NCBI RefSeq assembly: GCF_000773975.1
Contig: NZ_JRUQ01000027.1
Location: 1 to 64,000, forward strand
Source: Erwinia typographi
Lineage (GTDB): Bacteria; Pseudomonadota; Gammaproteobacteria; Enterobacterales; Enterobacteriaceae
Length of the DNA: 64,000 nt
Direction of reading: 5' to 3'
The position numbers and the translations under genes were made by a program. This document shows, one piece after another, positions 40,762 through 49,300 of this stretch. The stretch's first letter is position 1. Each line of letters begins with the position of its first letter. Below the pieces are notes generated by a model. It was not told the origin of the DNA and did no database searches. It was given only the letters and a program-made list of their open reading frames with translations.

Positions 40762-41889
40762 ATGCAAACGATGTCTCCGCTAGCCCTTTACCAGCAGGCG
40801 CTGGATAAGGGCGAGTTTCAGCCTGATGCAGTGCAACGTGAAGCCATAACCCGCCTGGACGGGATACACCGGGCGCTGACCAGCGCTCAGCCGGTTTCCC
40901 CTCCGCCCGGCAAAGGGCTTTTTGGCAAGCTGAATAAGCTGATGGGCAAAGGGAAAGCGGAGACGCCGTCGGCCGTCCGCGGACTGTATATGTGGGGCGG
41001 AGTCGGCCGGGGAAAAACCTGGCTGATGGATATGTTTTTTCAGGCAATTCCTGGAGAGCGTAAGCAGCGGCTGCATTTCCACCGCTTTATGCTGCGCGTC
41101 CACCAGGAACTGACCGAGCTACAGGGGCAGAGCGATCCGCTGCAAATTGTAGCCGATCGTTTCAAAAGCGAAACCGATCTGCTGTGCTTCGATGAGTTTT
41201 TCGTCTCCGATATTACCGACGCCATGCTGCTGGGTACGCTGATGGAAGCGCTGTTTACCCGTGGAATTACGCTGGTGGCGACCTCCAACATTCCGCCGGA
41301 CGATCTCTACCGTAACGGCCTGCAGCGCGCCCGCTTTTTACCTGCGATTGAGATGATCAAGCAGCATTGTGAGGTCATGAACGTTGACGCGGGTATTGAT
41401 TACCGACTGCGCACGCTGACCTCGGCGCATCTGTGGATGACGCCGCTGAACGAGGCGACCAGTAAAGAGATGGAGCGGATGTTTGTTGCGCTGTCTGGCC
41501 AGGCAAGGGAGGAGAAGCCGGTGCTGGAGATTAACCACCGCGCCCTGGCGACGCAGGGGATGGCCGAGGGCGTTGTCGCCATGGATTTCCTGACGCTGTG
41601 CGGCGAAGGGCGTAGCCAGCACGATTATATCGAGCTGTCGCGACGTTTTCACAGCGTGCTGCTGTTTAACGTGCCGGTGATGATCTACAAAACGGAAGAC
41701 CAGGCGAGACGTTTTCTGGCATTGGTGGATGAGTTCTACGAGCGGCATGTTAAGCTGGTGGTCTCCGCCGAGGCCTCGCTGTTTGAGATTTATCAGGGCG
41801 CGCGGCTGAAATTTGAATACCAGCGCTGCATCTCCCGCCTGCAGGAGATGCAAAGCGAAGAGTACCTTCGGCTGGCGCATTTGCCCTGA
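40762..41889 (+). CDS. zapE: Cell division ATPase ZapE
   Basis: This 375-residue AFG1-like AAA ATPase acts on the Z ring in late division. The Walker A motif GGVGRGKT is at about residues 75-82 (YMWGGVGRGKTWLMDMFF), the Walker B is LLCFDEFFVSD and the sensor region TLVATSNIPPDDLY follows. Length equals E. coli ZapE (YhcM). It precedes the rplM-rpsI operon. Confidence 0.94.
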   Translation: MQTMSPLALYQQALDKGEFQPDAVQREAITRLDGIHRALTSAQPVSPPPGKGLFGKLNKLMGKGKAETPSAVRGLYMWGGVGRGKTWLMDMFFQAIPGERKQRLHFHRFMLRVHQELTELQGQSDPLQIVADRFKSETDLLCFDEFFVSDITDAMLLGTLMEALFTRGITLVATSNIPPDDLYRNGLQRARFLPAIEMIKQHCEVMNVDAGIDYRLRTLTSAHLWMTPLNEATSKEMERMFVALSGQAREEKPVLEINHRALATQGMAEGVVAMDFLTLCGEGRSQHDYIELSRRFHSVLLFNVPVMIYKTEDQARRFLALVDEFYERHVKLVVSAEASLFEIYQGARLKFEYQRCISRLQEMQSEEYLRLAHLP

Positions 41890-41954
41890 AGCCGGGCGGG
41901 GCGCCGGGGCGCAATTATTATAAAAAAAGAGTCGCGCTTTTGGGCCGACTTCTC

Positions 41955-41960
41955 TATAAT
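41955..41960 (+). promoter_or_regulatory. Candidate -10 box of the rplM-rpsI promoter
   Basis: A perfect TATAAT with a G/C-rich discriminator (cttgcgacccc) lies 170 bp before rplM. No good -35 is seen. The long leader fits the known autoregulation of rplM by L13 in enterics, an inference from the family. Confidence 0.6.
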
Positions 41961-42129
41961 CTTGCGACCCCACGTTACAACAAAGGTTTTTTTCCCAAAA
42001 CTCTTTGTGTTCCAGTAACTCTATCCGAAGGGGTGGGCTTGCTGGTCAAGATGGTCGTGTGAGCCTCAACCGTTTATTCAAGCGTTTGGGATCTCGCCAA
42101 CGTGTAACTTAATTTGGGTAAGCTTTTAG

Positions 42130-42966
<837 letters not shown>

Positions 42967-42996
42967 TTTGTTCTGCTTCGGCAGAGTCAATTATCG

Positions 42997-43027
42997 GAAA
43001 ACCCGGTGCTCGCACCGGGTTTTTTCT
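42997..43027 (+). terminator. rplM-rpsI terminator
   Basis: AAAACCCGGTGC and GCACCGGGTTTT form a stem with a 2-base loop followed by more T's, 30 bp after the rpsI stop. Confidence 0.92.
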
Positions 43028-43286
43028 TTTTCGCCATCGGCAATAATGGTTGAAAACGCGACGGGGATTAGCATTTTCCGGTCAAATCCACGTTCCTGCC
43101 CCCACAAGCTGTCTAAAATCTGGTAAACTGTGTGTCACTTTACGCCCATTAGCAGGGCACTGATGCATGAAATCCTGAGTGGATGCTGGTTCGGCTTCAC
43201 ATCATGCTAATGGCAATTTATTAAGCAGGTTAGTCGCCACCTGGCGGGCTTGCGCAGTAATTTTCTGGATAAACTTGGAGGTTTAC
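43028..43286. other. Promoter region of sspAB
   Basis: Together with the rpsI terminator, this fills the 320-bp gap before sspA. A -10-like TAAACT lies at 43124-43129 without a recognisable -35, which would suit stress or stationary-phase control, but this is weak. GGAGG precedes the sspA start by 8 bp. No other gene is seen. Confidence 0.45.
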
Positions 43287-43928
43287 ATGGCTGTCGCTGC
43301 CAACAAACGTTCGGTAATGACGCTGTTTTCTGGTCCGACGGACATCTTTAGCCACCAGGTTCGTATTGTCCTGGCGGAGAAGGGTGTTAGCGTAGAGATC
43401 GAGCAGGTAGAAATGGATAGCCTGCCCCAGGATCTGATTGACCTCAATCCGTACCGTACCGTCCCTACGCTGGTCGATCGCGAGCTGACGCTGTACGAAT
43501 CCCGCATCATCATGGAATACCTTGATGAGCGCTTCCCGCATCCGCCATTAATGCCGGTGTACCCGGTCGCCCGTGGTGAGAGCCGTCTGATGATGCACCG
43601 CGTGGAACAGGACTGGTACAGCCTGATGCGTAAGATTGAAAACGGTACGGCGCAGGAAGCCGAAGCGGCGCGTAAGCAGCTGCGTGAAGAGCTGCTGGCG
43701 ATTGCGCCGCTGTTCTCCCGCACCCCGTTCTTTATGAGCGAAGAGTTCAGCCTGGTAGACTGCTATCTGGCACCGCTGCTGTGGCGTTTGCCGCAGATGG
43801 GCATTGAGCTGGTTGGCGCAGGTTCTAAAGAGCTGAAAGGTTACATGACGCGTGTCTTCGAGCGTGATTCCTTCCTGGCTTCCCTGACGGAACCAGAACG
43901 TGAAATGCGCCTGCAAACGCGGGGCTGA
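43287..43928 (+). CDS. sspA: Stringent starvation protein A
   Basis: This 213-residue glutathione-S-transferase-fold protein binds RNA polymerase and lowers H-NS levels, so it supports acid and starvation survival. The thioredoxin-like N-domain (TLFSGPTDIFSHQVRIVLAE) lacks a GST catalytic residue, as in all SspA proteins. The helical C-domain includes the conserved surface patch around PHPPLMPVYPV. The frame is open from 43179, but GGAGG and homology fix the start at 43287. It lies 5 bp upstream of sspB. Confidence 0.97.
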   Translation: MAVAANKRSVMTLFSGPTDIFSHQVRIVLAEKGVSVEIEQVEMDSLPQDLIDLNPYRTVPTLVDRELTLYESRIIMEYLDERFPHPPLMPVYPVARGESRLMMHRVEQDWYSLMRKIENGTAQEAEAARKQLREELLAIAPLFSRTPFFMSEEFSLVDCYLAPLLWRLPQMGIELVGAGSKELKGYMTRVFERDSFLASLTEPEREMRLQTRG

Positions 43929-43933
43929 TTATC

Positions 43934-44437
43934 ATGGAAACGTCGCAACTAACCGCTCGCCGTCCGTATTTACTGCGGGCGTTTTATGACTGGCTGCTGG
44001 ATAACCAGCTCACCCCGCATCTGGTAGTTGATATTAATCTACCCGGCGTGATGGTGCCGCTGGAGTACGCCCGTGATGGTCAGATAGTCCTGAACATTGC
44101 GCCGCGTGCGGTAGGCAATCTGGAGCTGGGAAATGAGCAGGTGACTTTCAATGCGCGTTTCGGCGGCGTGCCTCGCCAGGTGACGGTTCCGCTGGCGGCC
44201 GTAATGGCTATTTACGCCCGCGAGAATGGTGCAGGCACCATGTTTGAGCCTGAGCCGGTCTATGAAGAAGCGGGAGAGTACAACCCGGATGCCGAACCGA
44301 ACAACACGCCGGAAACGGTGATGTCGGTGATCGATGGCGATCGCCCTGATGACAGCGTGCAGAACGATGATGACAACCCGGATGATGAGCCGCCGCCGCG
44401 CGGTGGTGGTCGACCGGCGTTACGCGTCGTGAAATAA
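43934..44437 (+). CDS. sspB: ClpXP adaptor SspB
   Basis: This 167-residue dimeric adaptor binds ssrA-tagged proteins and hands them to ClpXP. The N-terminal substrate-binding domain (about residues 5-110) is followed by a flexible Asp/Pro-rich linker. The short C-terminal ClpX-binding tail is GRPALRVVK. Length is close to E. coli SspB. It is translated with sspA and ends at a strong terminator. Confidence 0.97.
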   Translation: METSQLTARRPYLLRAFYDWLLDNQLTPHLVVDINLPGVMVPLEYARDGQIVLNIAPRAVGNLELGNEQVTFNARFGGVPRQVTVPLAAVMAIYARENGAGTMFEPEPVYEEAGEYNPDAEPNNTPETVMSVIDGDRPDDSVQNDDDNPDDEPPPRGGGRPALRVVK

Positions 44438-44464
44438 AAAATGGGCCTTCCGGCCCATTTTTTT
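44435..44464. terminator. Bidirectional terminator between sspB and the gltB-type operon
   Basis: AAAAAATGGGCC, loop ttcc and GGCCCATTTTTTT give a long perfect stem with T's on both strands. It directly follows sspB on the plus strand and lies 45 bp past the end of the CysJ-like gene on the minus strand. Confidence 0.9.
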
Positions 44465-44509
44465 GTCTGTTAGCCGCTGGCCCGCTAAGCAGGCCAGCCA
44501 GAAGGTCGA

Positions 44510-46267
44510 TCAGTAGACGTCACGCAGGTAGCGTTTTTCTTTTTTGAGCTGGTCAACATAGTCAGCCGCACGCTCAACGGACATCCCGCCAAACTGAGCG
44601 ACGACCTGGTACAGCGCCTTATCCACATCTTTCGCCATGCGCGATGCATCGCCGCAAACGTAGAAGTAAGCCCCTTGTTCCAGCCAGGCGAACAGCTCGG
44701 CCCCCTGCTCAAGCATCCGGTTCTGCACGTAGATTTTCTTCGACTGATCGCGAGAGAAAGCCAGGTCCAGACGGGTCAGCAGGCCGCTTTCCTGCCAGGC
44801 CAGCAGCTCATCCTGATAGATGAAGTCATGTTGCTGGTGCTGATCGCCAAAGAACAGCCAGTTTTTACCGCTGGCGCTGACGGCCTGACGCTCCTGCAGG
44901 AAGGCGCGGAACGGCGCAATACCGGTCCCCGGTCCGATCATGATCAGCGGCGCTTCGTTATTGGCCGGTACGCGGAAAGCTTTGTTTGGAGAAATAAAGA
45001 TTGCCGGTTTTTCACCGCGGCCTACGCGTTCAGCCAGGTATGCCGAGCAGACGCCGCTACGCGTGCGGCCAGAGCTATGATAACGCACGGTGGCGATGGT
45101 CAGGTGAACCTGGTTTGGATGCGCTTTCGAGCTGGAAGAGATCGAGTAGGCGCGATGCTGTAACGGACGCAGTAACGCAACGAATTCAGGGATACTCAGC
45201 GAGCGGGTCAGCTCAAGCTGGAGCAGATCCAGCGTGTCTTTCCCCCACAGCCAGATGCCGAGGGTATCCTTATCGTCGTGTTGCAGAACGTGGCGCAGTT
45301 CCTGGTTGGTGGTGTTTTGTCCTACCCACTCGATCAGCTTACGCGAAGGTTCGGAGATCTCGAACTGGTAGGTCAACAGGTCGCCCAGACTGCGGTCAAA
45401 GCCTGAAACCGGCGTATCGTAGTCTGCGTTCAGCTGGGAAAGCAGCAGCTTAACCAGCGTCGGATCGTTCACCGGGATCACGCCAAGCGCATCGCCGGCT
45501 TCGTACTTCAGCCCGCTGTCGGTCAGATCGAATTCGAAATGGCGGATGTCTTTGCCGGATTCGCTGCCGGAGAGGCGCTTGTTGGTGACCAGCGCGGCGG
45601 CGTAAGGATTCTGCTTGTTGCTGCCGGGAATGACCGGCGCTTCTGGAAGGTTTTCCAGCGCGGTGCCGCTGCTGCCAGCGCTCGCGGCAAACTGCGGCAT
45701 GGAGGTGGCAATCCACTGATTAGAAGGTTCTTCGTAATCGATGTCGCAGTCAATACGGTCGCTGACGCGCTTAGCGCCAAGCTGTTCCAGGCGCATATCA
45801 ATGAATTTACCGGCCTGGCAGAAGCCATCGTAGCCGGTATCGCCGATAGCCAGCACGGCAAAGTGCATCTGCTCCAGCCGGGGTGCGGTGCTGGCGGAAA
45901 TGGCCTGCCAGAACAGCTGCGCGTTGTCCGGCATTTCGCCTTCGCCATAGGTAGACGTAACGACCAGTACGTGACGCATGGTGGCGAACACGTCGATATC
46001 CACTTCGCCCAGTCCCTGTACTACCGGGACCAGGCCCTGAGCACGGGCTGCTTTCGCGGCGCTTTGCGCCAGAGCTTCTGCATTGCCGGTCTGGGAGCCG
46101 AACAGAATGTGCAGCTGCGTGGTGGCTGCTGAACTGGTCCCGCTGGCAACCTGCTTACTGTCTTCCAGCACCATCAGGCGCGAGTGTAGCCCGGCGAGAA
46201 ACCCCGCCAGCCAATATTTCTGATCGCCGTTAAAGGGCGCATCTTCAGGAATGTAAGGAATTTTCAT
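44510..46267 (-). CDS. CysJ-type diflavin (FMN/FAD) NADPH reductase at the gltD position
   Basis: This 585-residue protein has the full architecture of sulfite-reductase flavoprotein alpha. A CysJ-like N-terminal helix (about residues 12-35) is followed by a flavodoxin FMN domain (about 51-190, FGSQTGNA and STYGEGEMPDN). Next is an FAD domain (about 225-425, HRAYSISSSS and GVCSAYLAERV) and an NADPH domain (IMIGPGTGIAPFRAFLQER; YVCGDASRMAKDV), ending in a C-terminal Tyr. There is no cysI or cysH nearby. It lies 65 bp downstream of the GltB-like gene, in the place of gltD. It carries no GltD-type cysteine clusters. It probably supplies NADPH electrons to the GltB-like protein, which is inference. 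It could instead be a second, unlinked cysJ. Confidence 0.88.
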   Translation of the reverse strand: MKIPYIPEDAPFNGDQKYWLAGFLAGLHSRLMVLEDSKQVASGTSSAATTQLHILFGSQTGNAEALAQSAAKAARAQGLVPVVQGLGEVDIDVFATMRHVLVVTSTYGEGEMPDNAQLFWQAISASTAPRLEQMHFAVLAIGDTGYDGFCQAGKFIDMRLEQLGAKRVSDRIDCDIDYEEPSNQWIATSMPQFAASAGSSGTALENLPEAPVIPGSNKQNPYAAALVTNKRLSGSESGKDIRHFEFDLTDSGLKYEAGDALGVIPVNDPTLVKLLLSQLNADYDTPVSGFDRSLGDLLTYQFEISEPSRKLIEWVGQNTTNQELRHVLQHDDKDTLGIWLWGKDTLDLLQLELTRSLSIPEFVALLRPLQHRAYSISSSSKAHPNQVHLTIATVRYHSSGRTRSGVCSAYLAERVGRGEKPAIFISPNKAFRVPANNEAPLIMIGPGTGIAPFRAFLQERQAVSASGKNWLFFGDQHQQHDFIYQDELLAWQESGLLTRLDLAFSRDQSKKIYVQNRMLEQGAELFAWLEQGAYFYVCGDASRMAKDVDKALYQVVAQFGGMSVERAADYVDQLKKEKRYLRDVY

Positions 46268-46332
46268 CGGTTATCTGTACTCAATCCCGTTTCGTCGTAT
46301 TCAGTAATAGTCACATTCGGTTCGCTATACCG

Positions 46333-49300
46333 TCAGGATAATTTCCCGACGGCAGCAGCAATTTCAGGCAGCGCGGCGCGGGCAAACAGCTCTTCGAAGT
46401 TTGGTAACCCGCCGAGCACTTCTCGGTTACGCGTATCCTGATAGATGATCCAGCCATAGGTCGCCAGGCTGTCCATCGAGCGGATGTTACGCTGCGTCAG
46501 GGCCGCCTTGTAGTCCGCCATACGCTTGGCCGCAATCAGGCTGGCCAGCTCATCATCGCTGTAGTTTTCAATCGCCGAGCGGGCATGACGCTGCAGCTTG
46601 CCGATCAGGGCGAAGTCCTCGGTCATTAACAGGTTACGCACGGCTTTTTCTACCGCGGCATCCTCAACCGGCGTTCCTTTCGGCAGGCGAGAGAGCGCCA
46701 GCTGCTGGGCAAAGCTGAGCACGGTATAGTTGTTCAGCAGCACGAACATCTCCTGCGTGTCGGTGGCGCCGTATTCCGGGACTGCACCGTTAGCAATGGT
46801 TTTTTTGCTGCGCCATGCCGCTTTAAACTTCGCCACCTGATGGCTGGCCAGCGCGGTGGAAAGCTCTTCCAGCAGATCCTTACGGGCTCTGGCCTTGAGG
46901 ATTTCCGCACTGTCCTGGTACAGCAGCAGGGAGCGTGGCATCACGTAAACAAAGTGCTGGCACTCGGTTTCCCAATGCTCAAGCAGCCAGGCTGCGCGAG
47001 GCGAACGGGTTGCTTCCAGATGCCAGTTAAGCATCGTCAGCACCGCGTCTTTGTGTACCCGCGCCATTTCGTTGTCGTCGGTAATCCCGCCAAACAGGAC
47101 CGAATCACCCGCAGCCGATCCGGCCAGCGTGCCGTACGGGTCGTACTGATAGGCGAACCCGCCGCTCATGCCGTTCCCGAAGCCGGTGCCGTATGTGCCG
47201 AGGTTAAGGACCGCGCCGTTGGTCATGTATTCGCAGCAGAAATCGCCAACGCCTTCCACAACTGCCGTCGCGCCAGAGTTACGCACGGCGAAACGGTCGC
47301 CAGCCTGACCCTGAATGAACATCCGGCCGCCGGTCGCGCCAAACAGGGCGAAGTTACCGATCAAGACGTTGCCTTCAGCGTCCTGAGAGCCGCCGCCGGG
47401 CGACATCACGACAATTTCGCCACCGCACTGACCTTTGCCCACGCCGTCGTTGCAGGTGCCGTAATGCTTCAGCTGCATACCGTCATTGCAGAATACGCCG
47501 TAGGACTGACCTGCCGATCCTGACGTTGAGATGTTCACCGTGGCCGGTGCCAGATAGCGACGCCCGCGATCGTCCAGCAGGGCGGCCGGGATGTTATTCA
47601 ACTGCTCGCTATTCAGCTTGTGGTTCAGCAGGCGCTCGATATCGATAGCCAACTGGCCGCCAACGCTCTTATTACGGTTATTCAGGACAATACCGTTGCC
47701 GAACTGAATGTCGGTTTTAGCCCGATCGACCAGCTCAAGTTGCAGACGATCGCCCCAGTCAGTGTCCAGTTCGAAATCTTTTTCCAGATAGACCGGACGC
47801 GCGATTTTCAGCTCTGGCACCACGGTCAGCATCGCGCGGAAATCAAGCTTGCCCACTTCCAGAGGGTGGTCCATCAGGTGCAGCAGGTCGGAACGCCCGC
47901 GAGCCTCGCGCAGCGAGCGCAGGCCCAGACGGGCCAGGATTTCACGGACTTCATGAGCGACGTTGATGAAGTACTGCGCCAGCTGGCGCGGATCGCCATC
48001 AAAGGCTTCGGCGTTGGTGGTCAGGCCTGCCGGGCACTTCACGTTACAGTTCTTTGCCATTACGCATTTCAGCATCATCAGCGCGGTGGTGCCGAACTCA
48101 AAGCTGTCGCCGCCCAGCAGGGCCGATTTCACCACGTCGCTGCCGGTCTGCTGTGCGCCGGAGCAGCGTAAAAGCACTTTTTCGCGCAGGCCGTTGGCGC
48201 ACAACGCCTGATGTACTTCGGCGATGCCAATTTCCGCCACGCGGCCGGTATATTTAAGGCTGGTTACGGACGCAGCACCTGTACCCCCGGTGTTGCCCGC
48301 GACGTTGATCACGTCCGCGCCCGCTTTTGCCACGCCCACCGCGATAGTGCCAATCCCTTCTGAGGAGACCAGTTTAACGATGACCCGCACGCGTGCTGCT
48401 TTGCAGTCATGGATCAGCTGGGCCAAATCTTCAATTGAATAGGTATCGTGATGCGGTGGCGGAGAAACCAACTCCACGCCCGGCGTACCGCCACGAGCCG
48501 CGGCAATTTCTACCGTTACCTTAGCCGCCGGTAGCTGACCGCCTTCGCCCGGTTTTGCCCCCTGGCCAATTTTAATCTCAAGCTCTTCCAGCATTGGGTC
48601 AGCCAGATAAGCTGCCCAGACGCCAAAGCGCCCTGAAGCCAGCTGCTTGATGCGTGAAGCGCGGATAGTGCCGTGGCGGGAGTAGTGCTCGCCGCCTTCA
48701 CCACAGTTGCTCATCCCGCCGACCATGTTGGTTCCGTGAGCCACCGCCTCGTGTGCGGGAGCGACCAGCGCACCGTGGCTCATCGCGCCGGAAGCGAAGG
48801 TGCGGGTGATTTCACTGGCAGGCTGGATTTCGCTCAGCGGCAGAGACGGCGCCGAGGTGAAGATACGCGACAGATAATCTGCCGCTTTGCCCGTTGCCGC
48901 GAGCTGAAGGCTACCGGCCACAATCTCACTTTCTCCGATCTCATCGGTGAAGCGGGTTTTCAGCGCGCTGAACAGGGCGGCAAGACGCTCATTTTCCGGC
49001 TTCAGCCCGACGATGGTGTCGGTCAGACGCAGGGTAAAGTGCCCTTCGCGGCCTGCTGTTGCTTCGCATGTCAGGCCTCTGGTGGCGAAGCCGTTGTTGG
49101 TCAGCGAGTAGCGGCCCAGCTTGCGGGCGAACTCGGCCTGGCTGTCCACATGGGTCAGATCGGCAGGGAAGGCCAGAATATCACGCAGCGCCGCCGGACG
49201 ACGTTTGCGCTCATGATGCATCAGACTGGAGAATTCGCGATAGTCCGCCGTGATGGTGAAGTTATCAATCACCTCATTGGGAATTCGCTCAAAGCTGCTG

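Noticed and set aside
44510-46267. Reading the second gene of the gltB operon as gltD
   Set aside because: It has flavodoxin, FAD and NADPH domains of CysJ type and lacks the GltD cysteine clusters and paired dinucleotide folds.
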